DNA of 64,000 nt from Bacteroides muris (ex Afrizal et al. 2022) (GTDB lineage: Bacteria; Bacteroidota; Bacteroidia; Bacteroidales; Bacteroidaceae). A program made the position numbers and the translations under genes. Positions 34,142 through 42,007 of this stretch are shown here, in pieces (position 1 is the first letter of the stretch; each line of letters starts with the position of its first letter). The stretch is from assembly GCF_004793475.1 (NCBI RefSeq), contig NZ_SRYZ01000007.1, forward strand, positions 1 to 64,000, given 5' to 3'. Under the pieces are notes generated by a model. It was given only the letters and a program-made list of their open reading frames with translations. It ran no database searches and was not told the DNA's origin.

Positions 34142-35407
34142 ATGGATGAAAACGTTCTCAATAAACTGAAGATACTGGCAGAGTCGGCAAAGTATGACGT
34201 CTCTTGCTCCTCCAGTGGTACGGTACGCTCCGGCAAGGCAGGCATGCTGGGGAATGCTGTGGGTGGCTGGGGCATCTGCCATAGTTTTGCCGAGGACGGC
34301 CGTTGCATCTCTCTGCTCAAAGTGATGCTTACCAATTATTGCATCTACGATTGTGCCTACTGCATCAACCGCCGCAGCAACGACCTGCCGCGTGCCACGC
34401 TGTCGGTGACCGAGCTTGTAGGCCTCACCATGGAGTTCTATCGCCGCAACTATATCGAAGGGCTTTTTCTGAGCAGTGGGGTGGTGCGTAATCCCGATTA
34501 CACAATGGAACGCCTGGTGCGTGTTGCCAAGGATCTCCGTACCATCCATCGTTTCAACGGTTATATCCATCTGAAAAGCATTCCCGGCGCCAGCCGCGAA
34601 CTGGTGAATGAGGCAGGGCTTTATGCCGACCGTCTCAGCGTCAATGTCGAAATACCGAAGGAAGAGAATCTGAAACTGCTTGCTCCGGAGAAAGACCATA
34701 AGAGTGTATATGCGCCTATGCGCTACATCCAGCAGGGTGTCCTTGAAAGTTCGGAAGAACGCAAGAAACACCGCCATGCTCCTCGTTTCGCTCCTGCCGG
34801 ACAAAGCACACAGATGATAGTAGGTGCTACTGCCGAGACGGACAAGGATATTCTGTATCTTTCGTCAGCCCTCTACAAGGGACCTACGATGCGACGTGTC
34901 TACTATTCGGGCTATATTTCCGTCAATACCTACGATAAGCGCCTGCCGGCCTTAAAACAGCCCCCTTTAGTACGTGAAAACCGGCTCTACCAGGCTGATT
35001 GGTTGATGCGTTTTTATCAGTTCAAGGTGGAGGAAATAGTGGATGATGCCTATCCGGACCTTGATTTGGAGATTGACCCCAAGCTGTCCTGGGCTTTGCG
35101 TCATCCCGAGCAGTTTCCAGTCGATGTGAACAAGGCGGATTATGAACTGTTGCTTCGCGTGCCGGGCATCGGCGTGAAGTCGGCACGGCTGATAGTGGCT
35201 TCCCGGCGTTTCTCCAAGATAGGTTTCTATCAGTTGAAGAAGATAGGGGTGGTGATGAAGAAGGCACAGTATTTCATTACCTGCTGCGAGTTGCCGATGC
35301 ACACGGTCAATGAGCTGACTCCGCAAGGGGTACGCAGCCTGCTGTTGCCCAAACCGAACAAGAAAAAAGTGGATGAGAGGCAGTTGATGCTTGATTTTGG
35401 CGAATGA
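34142..35407 (+). CDS. Putative DNA modification/repair radical SAM protein (TIGR03916 type)
   Basis: ATG 34142 (MDENVLNKLKILAESAKYDVSCSSSGTVR) is the family start; earlier codons overlap the Hc1 terminator. The 421-residue protein has the radical-SAM cluster motif CIYDCAYC (Cys-x3-Cys-x2-Cys, about 67-74) in VMLTNYCIYDCAYCINRRSND. A C-terminal helix-hairpin-helix (LLLRVPGIGVKSARLIVASRRF, about 335-356) indicates DNA binding. It overlaps by 4 nt its constant partner, the DUF4130-type protein. The reaction is unknown. Confidence 0.93.
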   Translation: MDENVLNKLKILAESAKYDVSCSSSGTVRSGKAGMLGNAVGGWGICHSFAEDGRCISLLKVMLTNYCIYDCAYCINRRSNDLPRATLSVTELVGLTMEFYRRNYIEGLFLSSGVVRNPDYTMERLVRVAKDLRTIHRFNGYIHLKSIPGASRELVNEAGLYADRLSVNVEIPKEENLKLLAPEKDHKSVYAPMRYIQQGVLESSEERKKHRHAPRFAPAGQSTQMIVGATAETDKDILYLSSALYKGPTMRRVYYSGYISVNTYDKRLPALKQPPLVRENRLYQADWLMRFYQFKVEEIVDDAYPDLDLEIDPKLSWALRHPEQFPVDVNKADYELLLRVPGIGVKSARLIVASRRFSKIGFYQLKKIGVVMKKAQYFITCCELPMHTVNELTPQGVRSLLLPKPNKKKVDERQLMLDFGE

Positions 35408-36177
35408 ATATTTTTTTATACGATAAGACTTTTGAGGGATTGTTGACTTCTGTTTTTGAAGCCTATTCCCGCCGCACTTTCCCCGATGCACTGTTGTTGG
35501 AAGGAGAGCCTCTTCCATTGTTCTGCGATGAAATATTTACAGTGATAACCGATGAAGAGAAATCCGGCCGCGTCTGGCGGGGATTGCAGAAGAAACTGTC
35601 GTCTGCGGCACTTGCCTGCCTCGCCCAGTGCTGGCTGGCGGAGGAACCGGAAACTCCCATGCTGCTGTTCCGCTATATCCGCAAGGCGATAGATGCTCTT
35701 CGCTCCATTGAAACGAATTTTGCCGATCCTGATGTGCTGGAGTTCTCCCGTATGTGGAAGCGGGTGGATTGGGAGCGTATACGCCTGCTTCAGTTTGTCC
35801 GTTTTCAGAAGGCTGCGGACGGTACTTTCTTTGCGGCCGTCGAGCCCGAGAAGAATGCCCTTCCTTTGGTGACGGAGCATTTCAAGGATCGTTTTTCCGA
35901 CCAGCGTTGGCTGATTTATGACATCAGGCGAGCCTATGGGTACTATTACGACTTGAAGGAGGTGCGCCAAGTGACTTTTGGTGAGGACAGCTGCGAGGGG
36001 CATCTTGTCACCGGCATGCTCGACGAAAGTCTGATGGACAAAGACGAACGGCTTTTCCAGTCTCTCTGGAAAACCTATTTCAAGGCAATCTGCATCAAGG
36101 AACGCCTCAATCCCCGAAAGCACAAGCAAGACATGCCCGTGCGCTATTGGAAATATCTGACGGAGAAACAGCAGTGA
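35404..36177 (+). CDS. Putative DNA repair protein, DUF4130/TIGR03915 type
   Basis: This 257-residue partner of the radical SAM protein is translationally coupled to it (ATGA overlap). The DUF4130 fold resembles uracil-DNA glycosylases: MNIFLYDKTFEGLLTSVFEAY at the start, SRMWKRVDWERIRLLQFVRFQK in the middle, RWLIYDIRRAYGYYYDLKEV, and a C-terminal KERLNPRKHKQDMPVRYWKYLTEK. It probably handles a base or lesion processed by its partner. The pair is widespread but its substrate is not established to my knowledge. Confidence 0.92.
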   Translation: MNIFLYDKTFEGLLTSVFEAYSRRTFPDALLLEGEPLPLFCDEIFTVITDEEKSGRVWRGLQKKLSSAALACLAQCWLAEEPETPMLLFRYIRKAIDALRSIETNFADPDVLEFSRMWKRVDWERIRLLQFVRFQKAADGTFFAAVEPEKNALPLVTEHFKDRFSDQRWLIYDIRRAYGYYYDLKEVRQVTFGEDSCEGHLVTGMLDESLMDKDERLFQSLWKTYFKAICIKERLNPRKHKQDMPVRYWKYLTEKQQ

Positions 36178-36392
36178 TTCCTTTTATTCGATTTTCCACT
36201 GTCATCTCGGGAAATTCCTGCCCAGTTGCAGCAAATATCCCTCATCATAGTTTATTAATACGAATCTGTGGTTGAAACGGGGCATAACGGCCCTGAAACG
36301 AGTACAATGATATTTTGATGAATTGTTGTGATTTAATGAAGTGATGATGGCGGTTTGTAATATTCTGATTATCTGCGTGTTTAAGATGACCT

Positions 36393-36480
36393 GCATTCAG
36401 TATACGACTGAACCCTATTCAGTATACGATTGAATGGCATTCAGTATACGACTGAATTAGGTTCAATATGGCACTGTATC
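36393..36480. repeat. Array C: four 22-bp units, same core as array A
   Basis: Centres TATACG start at 36401, 36423 and 36445, with a degenerate TATGGC at 36467, exactly 22 bp apart. The full core TTCAGTATACGACTGAA occurs at 36396 and 36440 with close variants between. Linkers are 5 bp (CCCTA, TGGCA, TTAGG). It lies in a 406-bp convergent gap (36178-36583), which holds nothing else I can identify. Confidence 0.9.
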
Positions 36481-36583
36481 TCGAATCTGTATTATTTGTA
36501 AATAATGCAGATTGCCATCCGACTTCTGTCTCGGCTCATGACCGATAAAAAAAGGAATTAGTTTCAACTACTGATTCGCATTG

Positions 36584-37564
36584 TTAATTGATGACCCAGT
36601 TCTTGTCGTGGGGTACTGTTTTCTTGGGGTCGTAATGCATTCCATCCTGCGTAGGTATCTTCAGTGTATAAGTACGTCCGCTTTTATTCATCAGTAAGGT
36701 ATCCCGTAGCCAAGGGTTGGCGTCTTTCAGTTGGGCATAGGTGATGCCTTTACTTTTGGCAAACTGTGCCAGGTTGGCAATACCCGTTGTGACAGCCACT
36801 TCCGTGCAGGGTATGGGCGGATAAAGATGTTCCCGTTTCAGCAGAAAACCGTACTGTTGCGGATTGCTGATGACGGCTTTGGCTGCCAGCAGGCGGAACA
36901 TGTAACGCGAAGTTTCTTCTACCAGCCACAAGTCGACGGCTTGGTCTACCATTTGTCTTTGCATCTGTGTGGAGATGCGCCCTTGTCCGGCATTGTAGGC
37001 GGCAGCCACGCACAGCCAGTTTCCATATTTCTGATAGGCGTCTTTCAGGTATTTGCAGGCTGCCTTGGTTTCCTTCTCGATATGGTATCGTTCGTCGATG
37101 TTGCTGTTCACCTCCAGGCCGAATTCACGTCCGGTGGCAGGCATGAACTGCCATAGGCCTGCAGCACCCGCAGGCGATTTGGCTAGCGGGTTCAGGTTGC
37201 TTTCTATCACAGCGAGGTACTTGAAGTCATCGGGCAGGCCGTTGGCTTTCAGTATAGGTTCTATGACGGGGAAGTAGCGGTTGGCACGCTTCACCATGAG
37301 CATGGTGGTGGAGTGCATGTAGGTGAATGACATCAGTTCGCGGTCCATACGCTCGCGATGGTCATAGCGCAGCAGGTCAATATCCTGCCCGGCAAAAGTA
37401 ATCTTGTCCGGTACGCTGGGAGAGGTCACGCAGTAGGGAACTTCGGATTTCACGGAATCGCGTTCGGGGTTCAGCGCACTGCTGCCTGCGAGGAAGGGGA
37501 GGCTGGAACCTGCACACAGTGCAATGGCAGCCGTAAGCACGATATATTTTGAATTTTTCTTCAT
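36584..37564 (-). CDS. Lytic transglycosylase (MltD-like)
   Basis: This 326-residue peptidoglycan hydrolase has a signal peptide (about 1-30) and an SLT domain: LPDDFKYLAVIESNLNPLAKSPAGAAGLWQFMPATGREFGL, with catalytic E121, and AAAYNAGQGRISTQM. The C-terminal region (about 265-315, YAQLKDANPWLRDTLLMNKSGRTYTLKIP) resembles a single LysM-type glycan-binding module. It cleaves murein glycan to 1,6-anhydro products in the periplasm. It is 31 nt upstream-spaced from the SDR gene on the same strand. Confidence 0.92.
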   Translation of the reverse strand: MKKNSKYIVLTAAIALCAGSSLPFLAGSSALNPERDSVKSEVPYCVTSPSVPDKITFAGQDIDLLRYDHRERMDRELMSFTYMHSTTMLMVKRANRYFPVIEPILKANGLPDDFKYLAVIESNLNPLAKSPAGAAGLWQFMPATGREFGLEVNSNIDERYHIEKETKAACKYLKDAYQKYGNWLCVAAAYNAGQGRISTQMQRQMVDQAVDLWLVEETSRYMFRLLAAKAVISNPQQYGFLLKREHLYPPIPCTEVAVTTGIANLAQFAKSKGITYAQLKDANPWLRDTLLMNKSGRTYTLKIPTQDGMHYDPKKTVPHDKNWVIN

Positions 37565-37606
37565 GTCTGTATGTATATTTCTGTTTGGAGACGTGAAGAT
37601 ACGAAA

Positions 37607-38332
37607 TCAATTCGTTATAGGCAACCTTTCCCATAGCCATCGTGGAATCATACGCCAAAAAAACACCAGTACCCGGTAGCGTCCGTCAATGACAACTACC
37701 CGTCTCTTTTCTCTTAAAGCCTTGATTATGTGCTGTGCTACACGGTCTGCTTTCATCAGCATCGGGTATTTCCCGCTTTTCAGTAAATCGGTGGCAACAA
37801 ATCCCGGACGGATGTCGGTGAAGTGTATATCAAGATGCTGCATCCGGGCAAGTTGTGCCAGCGCTTCGATATAGGTATTCTGGAAGCGTTTGGTGGCAGA
37901 GTAGGCCGGTGCAACGCCTAGTCCTTTAGTGCCTGCAATGGAACTGATGACAGCAATATGTCCGGAGCCTTTTTCCTTGAAATAGTTGAAGGCGGCAGTC
38001 ACCATGCGGGTAAATCCCTCTACATTGGTACGTGCCGTGTTCAGTTCGATGTCCGGTTGTAAGTCCCGGTTTTGATGTCCCACGCCGGAACTGAGGAAAA
38101 ACAAGTCCATACCTCCCAGCTTTTCTATCAGGTTATGGAGGTGTAGGGTCGCGGTCTCTTCCGTAACGTCCAGCTGTTCCGTGACTATCCGGTCGGGTGC
38201 GGTGGTTTGCAGGGCATGCAATGCCTCTTTCCTTCTGCCGGCAATGCCTATATGCCAGCCTTGTTGTACAAGTATCCTGGCTACTTCTTGTCCGATGCCT
38301 GAAGTGGCACCGATGATGATGGCTTTCTGCAT
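37607..38332 (-). CDS. Short-chain dehydrogenase/reductase
   Basis: This 241-residue classical SDR has the NAD(P)-binding GATSGIGQEVA (about 8-18), a structural LSSGVG motif, Ser in VISSIAG and the catalytic YSATK (Y about 153, K157). The C-terminal hydrophobic stretch (VVVIDGRYRVLVFFWRMIPRWLWERL) suggests membrane association. Substrate unknown. It follows yjbQ with a 12-nt gap. Confidence 0.9.
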   Translation of the reverse strand: MQKAIIIGATSGIGQEVARILVQQGWHIGIAGRRKEALHALQTTAPDRIVTEQLDVTEETATLHLHNLIEKLGGMDLFFLSSGVGHQNRDLQPDIELNTARTNVEGFTRMVTAAFNYFKEKGSGHIAVISSIAGTKGLGVAPAYSATKRFQNTYIEALAQLARMQHLDIHFTDIRPGFVATDLLKSGKYPMLMKADRVAQHIIKALREKRRVVVIDGRYRVLVFFWRMIPRWLWERLPITN

Positions 38333-38344
38333 GATGATAGGGGA

Positions 38345-38755
38345 TTATCCGATGACGGTTGCTACAATTCTTCTTCCTCCGCCCCGGTTGCGGAACTCGC
38401 AGAGATAGATGCCTTGCCAGGTACCCATGTTCAGGCGTCCGTTGGTGATGGGAATCGTAAGGCTGGTTCCGCTGAGAGTTGCTTTGGCATGGGCGGGCAT
38501 GTCGTCATCCCCTTCGCATGTATGTTGGTAATAAGGTTCCCGCTCTTTTACGAGGCGGTTGAAGATGGCTTCCATGTCTGTCTGTACGTCAGGGTCTGCA
38601 TTTTCGTTGATGGTGAGGCCTGCGCTTGTATGCTTGATGAACAGATGCAGGATTCCGGCAGGTGGAAGAGGGGGAAGGTTACGTATAATCTCCTCTGTCA
38701 CCAGGTGAAAGCCACGCCGGCGAGGGGTCAGGGTAAATTCTTTCTGTGCGGTCAT
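38345..38755 (-). CDS. YjbQ (UPF0047) family protein
   Basis: This 136-residue protein matches the YjbQ family, described as secondary thiamine-phosphate synthase enzymes. The motif GILHLFIKHTSAGLTINENADPDVQTDME (about 38-66) is diagnostic, along with EGDDDMPAHAKATLSGTSLTIPITNGRLNMGTWQGIYLCEFRNRGGGR. It is likely a metal-binding trimer. The physiological role is uncertain. It heads the unit with the SDR gene. Confidence 0.92.
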   Translation of the reverse strand: MTAQKEFTLTPRRRGFHLVTEEIIRNLPPLPPAGILHLFIKHTSAGLTINENADPDVQTDMEAIFNRLVKEREPYYQHTCEGDDDMPAHAKATLSGTSLTIPITNGRLNMGTWQGIYLCEFRNRGGGRRIVATVIG

Positions 38756-38784
38756 AAATCATTGTTTTTCGTTTGTTGTCAGGC

Positions 38785-38859
38785 TTATCTTGTCTGGCAG
38801 GGCAGTTCCACGGTGAATGTACTTCCCACGCCCATTGTCGAATCTACGGCAATCACTCT
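38785..38859 (-). pseudogene. C-terminal remnant of a histidine kinase
   Basis: The minus strand reads VIAVDSTMGVGSTFTVELPCQTR and stops at TAA (38787-38785). This is the terminal strand of a HATPase domain (typical: VxSxxGxGSTFTVxLP). No upstream kinase sequence survives; an in-frame stop precedes it. Confidence 0.6.
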
Positions 38860-38997
38860 TTAATAGTGATGTTTTTGTTCTGTCACAACAATTAAGATAT
38901 TGACAAAGATATATTATTTCCAAATTAATATGTGATGAACGGAAATAAAAAATAAAGGTTGTATCTGTTTTGAGGAAATGGGAAAAAGATACCCGAG

Positions 38998-39030
38998 TTT
39001 TTGTACTTGCGGGAATAAGACGTATATTTG
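38998..39030 (+). promoter_or_regulatory. Intact promoter before the SGNH pseudogene
   Basis: TTTTTG ending at 39003 is followed after 19 bp by TATATTTG (39023-39030), a near-ideal Bacteroidales promoter, 32 nt before the pseudogene ATG. Confidence 0.6.
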
Positions 39031-39062
39031 TTGCAATTTTTGCATCCTGACAAGAAAATGAC

Positions 39063-39373
39063 ATGAAGCGTATTGGACTCTTTGTAATGGTTTTTTCTGC
39101 ATGTCACTCTTGCTCCATGCAAGTGGTCTGCGTGTCTTGTTTATCGGAGATTCTGTGATATGAACCATATTTATGGTAGCGGCTATATGTATTTGTGTGC
39201 AAGTCATTATCAAGGAAATTTCCCGGAAAAGGAATATGCTTTTTTAATCGTGGCATCAGTGGAAACACTCTCCGGCTTCTCAAGACCCCTATTGGATTTG
39301 GGACGGTATCCACCCCACTCCTGCAGGGCATAAACGAATGGCAGATATGTGGATAAAGCGCGTGAATTTATAA
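39063..39373 (+). pseudogene. SGNH/GDSL hydrolase pseudogene, internally deleted
   Basis: ATG 39063 begins a signal peptide (MKRIGLFVMVF), which shifts frame near the T6 run at 39091-39096 into CMSLLLHASGLRVLFIGDSV, the GDSL block I. A second shift leads into DMNHIYGSGYMYLCASHYQGNFPEKEYAFL. A large deletion then joins to DPYWIWDGIHPTPAGHKRMADMWIKRVNL, the block V with catalytic Asp-His, ending TAA 39373. About 100 residues against 220 or more in intact enzymes. The promoter upstream is still good, so loss may be recent. Confidence 0.8.
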
Positions 39374-39395
39374 TTTATCAATAAAATAGAGAGTA

Positions 39396-39860
39396 ATGGA
39401 AAAAGTGATTATCAACTCGTACGAGGATTTTGAAAAGCTGGTAGGCCAGCAAATCGGTGTTTCGGAATATGTAGAGCTCCCTCAGGAGCGTATCAATCTG
39501 TTTGCTGATGCGACATTGGACCATCAGTGGATACACGTCGATACGGAACGTGCCAAAGTGGAAAGCCCTTTTAAGAGCACCATTGCACATGGGTATCTCA
39601 CCTTGTCCATGTTGCCATATCTGTGGAACCAGATTATTGAAGTGAACAACCTGAAGATGATGATTAATTATGGTATGGACAAGATGAAGTTCGGTCAGGC
39701 GGTATTGTCCGGACAGAGCATCCGACTGGTTGCCCATTTGCAATCTCTGTCGAATCTGCGCGGTGTGGCAAAGGCGGAAATAAAGTTTGCCATCGAGATA
39801 CAAGGTGAAAAGAAGAAGGCACTGGAAGGGGTGGCTATATTTTTGTATTATTTCAATTGA
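39396..39860 (+). CDS. MaoC family hydratase
   Basis: This 154-residue single hot-dog protein has the hydratase-2 motif FADATLDHQWIHVDTERAKVESPFKSTIAHGYLTLSMLP (about 33-71), where Asp and His of D-x4-H are catalytic. Such enzymes hydrate 2-enoyl-CoA to (R)-3-hydroxyacyl-CoA. The partner pathway is not visible here. It overlaps or abuts the small zinc-ribbon gene at 39860. Confidence 0.9.
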   Translation: MEKVIINSYEDFEKLVGQQIGVSEYVELPQERINLFADATLDHQWIHVDTERAKVESPFKSTIAHGYLTLSMLPYLWNQIIEVNNLKMMINYGMDKMKFGQAVLSGQSIRLVAHLQSLSNLRGVAKAEIKFAIEIQGEKKKALEGVAIFLYYFN

Positions 39861-40069
39861 TGATGCGTAAGATGGTATGCCCCCAATGCAAGGTGGGGGC
39901 ATTTTTTGTGATGAACGGACAAGGTGAGCGCCTGCCGGTCTACATCTCTGACAAAGGCGAGATTGTGCCTAAAGACAGCACCTCTTCATTGGAAGGATAC
40001 GACCTGGATACGGTTTATTGTTTGTGCTGTTCCTGGCGCGGAACTCCGAAACGTTTGGTGAGATACTGA
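39860..40069 (+). CDS. Small zinc-ribbon protein
   Basis: ATG 39860 overlaps the MaoC stop by one base. The 69-residue protein holds two Cys pairs, MVCPQCKVG (N-terminal) and YCLCCSWRG (C-terminal), making a split zinc ribbon. No other domain. Its last 55 nt overlap the 3' end of the converging gene at 40015-40371. Function unknown. Confidence 0.7.
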   Translation: MMRKMVCPQCKVGAFFVMNGQGERLPVYISDKGEIVPKDSTSSLEGYDLDTVYCLCCSWRGTPKRLVRY

Positions 40070-40371
40070 TGGACATATTCCTGCCACAAATGGCAGATTG
40101 CCGCCACGGGATGGTATAACAGCATCCGTGGTCCGGCATACCGCATGACTTTACGCATCCGTTCTTTCATTTCGGGCTTGTAGCAGTGAATGCTGCATTG
40201 CCTGCAGGTGGATTTATTCTCACCGAAAGGACAGCGTGAAAGACGAATGCGGGCATATCCCAGCAATTCCTCGCATCGGGGACACAATTGCTTGTTACCT
40301 TCCTTTTTCCGGCAGTAGAGGCGGACCATCCGTTCTACTGTCTGTTTTTCCTGCTCGATACGGGATGGCAT
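40015..40371 (-). CDS. Nitrous oxide-stimulated promoter family protein (YgbA-like)
   Basis: This 118-residue Cys-rich protein has MVRLYCRKKEGNKQLCPRCEELLGYARIRLSRCPFGENKSTCRQCSIHCYKPEMKERMRKVMRYAGPRMLLYHP, matching the nitrous-oxide-stimulated promoter family (E. coli YgbA). The conserved cysteines suggest an iron-sulfur or zinc site; in enterobacteria the gene responds to nitrosative stress. It follows a zinc-ribbon gene with a 2-nt gap, so the two are likely cotranscribed. Confidence 0.88.
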   Translation of the reverse strand: MPSRIEQEKQTVERMVRLYCRKKEGNKQLCPRCEELLGYARIRLSRCPFGENKSTCRQCSIHCYKPEMKERMRKVMRYAGPRMLLYHPVAAICHLWQEYVHQYLTKRFGVPRQEQHKQ

Positions 40372-40373
40372 GT

Positions 40374-40652
40374 TTATTGTTTGGACTGCCAGCGTTTCAA
40401 GGTCGGGAAGAATTCTTTCATACCGGCAATGGCTTCCTCTTTAGTGAAATTCATTCCGGAATCCTTGTTGAATTCGTCGGTGAACTGTGCACAATGTTCT
40501 ATCATTTCGTCCATAGTGCAGTCTTGTGCAAAATTGCCGTGCTGGTAGCAATAGGTGCAATATTCCTCGTTGAGGCTACCGTCGGCATTGGTTCCGAGTA
40601 CTTCTGCAGATGACAAGGGCATTCCGCAGCTTTGGCAAAGTTTAGCTTCCAT
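40374..40652 (-). CDS. Zinc-ribbon domain protein (Zn_ribbon_2 type)
   Basis: This 92-residue protein opens EAKLCQSCGMPLSSAEVLGTNADGSLNEEYCTYCYQHGNF, the putative zinc-ribbon 2 domain with C-x2-C...C-x2-C ligands. The helical rest includes DCTMDEMIEHCAQFTDEFNKDSGMNFTKEEAIAGMKEFFPTLKRW. It is widespread in anaerobes without known function. First gene of a pair with the YgbA-like gene. Confidence 0.88.
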   Translation of the reverse strand: MEAKLCQSCGMPLSSAEVLGTNADGSLNEEYCTYCYQHGNFAQDCTMDEMIEHCAQFTDEFNKDSGMNFTKEEAIAGMKEFFPTLKRWQSKQ

Positions 40653-40688
40653 AATGTGTGGAGTTAAGTGATATGCAAATATAGGATA

Positions 40689-41147
40689 TTATTTTGGTTG
40701 AAGCGTCCTTTTCAGATAAATCATGTCTTTCAGTTGCTTGCCTCCTTCAAATATGGGGTGGTCGTAATTATCGATAAAGAAATCGGGTACCCGGTGTGAG
40801 TATGCAAATCCGCAGCTTTCATAGAAGGGGATGGTTAGCGGACTGTCTCCAGTGCCGACAAGCATAGTATGGCACCGGTCTTTATAATGTTCAAGAACGA
40901 ATGCTATCAGTTGTCTTCCATATCCCTGGCGCTGGTATTCCGGATAGACAGCTATGCTCTTTATTTCGTAGATTCCTTTATCCTCGCAGGTGATTACACA
41001 AGACGCTTTGACTGTATCATTATCGGATAGGATGAACATCTCTCCCCGTTCCAGATAACGGTCAATCATGGACTCTTGTTCGTCGGCAAGCAGCAGCAGG
41101 TCAAGATATTGCTTTTTGTTGCCGGATATGGGATGTATTCTTATCAT
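40689..41147 (-). CDS. GNAT N-acetyltransferase
   Basis: This 152-residue acetyltransferase shows the acetyl-CoA motif A, IKSIAVYPEYQRQGYGRQLIAFVLEHY (about 73-99; R/Q-x2-G-x-G/A as RQGYGR), and motif B FYESCGFAYSHRVP (about 118-131). Substrate unknown. It is close in style to small-molecule GNATs, and lies 36 nt upstream of the zinc-ribbon pair on the same strand. Confidence 0.9.
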   Translation of the reverse strand: MIRIHPISGNKKQYLDLLLLADEQESMIDRYLERGEMFILSDNDTVKASCVITCEDKGIYEIKSIAVYPEYQRQGYGRQLIAFVLEHYKDRCHTMLVGTGDSPLTIPFYESCGFAYSHRVPDFFIDNYDHPIFEGGKQLKDMIYLKRTLQPK

Positions 41148-41292
41148 ATTTCTGAATTTCTGGTGTGAAGTTAGTCATTTTCTATTGAATTACAATGGAT
41201 ATCTCTTTTTAACTGTTGAATGGTTGAGAGTTGCCGGTGAACAAAATCTGCCATACGCCGTTCTTCTCATAACATGATAATCTGATGAAGTT

Positions 41293-41627
41293 ATGAGTAA
41301 GTTGAAATTCTCTTTTCTGGTTTTGATACGAAAGTCTGGTTTGACGGGCAGGCGCAATGGGTAATGCAACAGACGGACTGGGAGACAATGGACGAAGTGC
41401 CCCCTGCCGTTTACAATGCTTTTGCCGCCAGTGAATATTCCGGAGGGATGGTGCAGAATGTCACTTGGGTACAGTTTCCCAAATGGCAGTCCATCGTGGC
41501 GGTAGAGGTAGGGATGGCAAATCTCCAGACGAAATATCAGATATTGTTTACCCCGACGGGCGAAATCATCCGTGCCCGTAATGTCACCTATACATACAAT
41601 CCGCTCGGGGCAGCCACTTTCTTGTAA
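41293..41627 (+). pseudogene. PepSY-like (PF11396-type) protein, broken
   Basis: ATG 41293 starts a signal-like MSKLKFSFLVL, which soon leaves frame. From about 41322 the next frame reads FDTKVWFDGQAQWVMQQTDWETMDEVPPAVYNAFAASEY and continues to a stop at 41627. The (V)WFDxxxQWVMxxTD...LPxAVxxAF pattern is the second half of Bacteroides PepSY-like periplasmic proteins. The first PepSY-like half is missing. A start at ATG 41364 would give an unexported 87-residue fragment. Confidence 0.6.
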
Positions 41628-41685
41628 CGTCTGTTCGCATACCTGCTGAATTTATCATATCTTTGCCTTCCCAAACCAGACTTTT

Positions 41686-42003
41686 ATGGACAAAGACACT
41701 TTTCAGCAGGAGGTTTATAATGTAGTGGCCGCAATCCCTCCGGGGCGGGTGGTGACGTACGGACAGATTGCCTATCTTGTCGGAAGACCTCTATGTTCGC
41801 GCATGGTGGGACATGCCATGCACGATGTGCCCGACGGCATGTGTCTGCCCTGCCATCGGGTAGTGAACAGCCAGGGCAGGCTGGCACCGTGCTGGACTGA
41901 ACAGCGGGCTTTGCTGGAGGCAGAGGGCGTGACGTTCAGAAAGAATGGGTGTGTAGACATGAAAAAATGCCAGTGGGAATTCATGAAAGAACAAATACAA
42001 TAA
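41686..42003 (+). CDS. MGMT-family DNA methyltransferase, catalytic domain only
   Basis: This 105-residue protein is just the C-terminal MGMT domain: [24 protein letters not shown] (about 11-34), MVGHAMHD, and the acceptor site [11 protein letters not shown] (Cys about 56). The Cys is retained, so unlike Atl proteins it could accept alkyl groups from O6-alkylguanine. The N-terminal domain of Ada/Ogt is absent. The endonuclease IV gene follows after 4 nt, a sensible repair pairing. Confidence 0.9.
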   Translation: MDKDTFQQEVYNVVAAIPPGRVVTYGQIAYLVGRPLCSRMVGHAMHDVPDGMCLPCHRVVNSQGRLAPCWTEQRALLEAEGVTFRKNGCVDMKKCQWEFMKEQIQ

Positions 42004-42007
42004 GATT

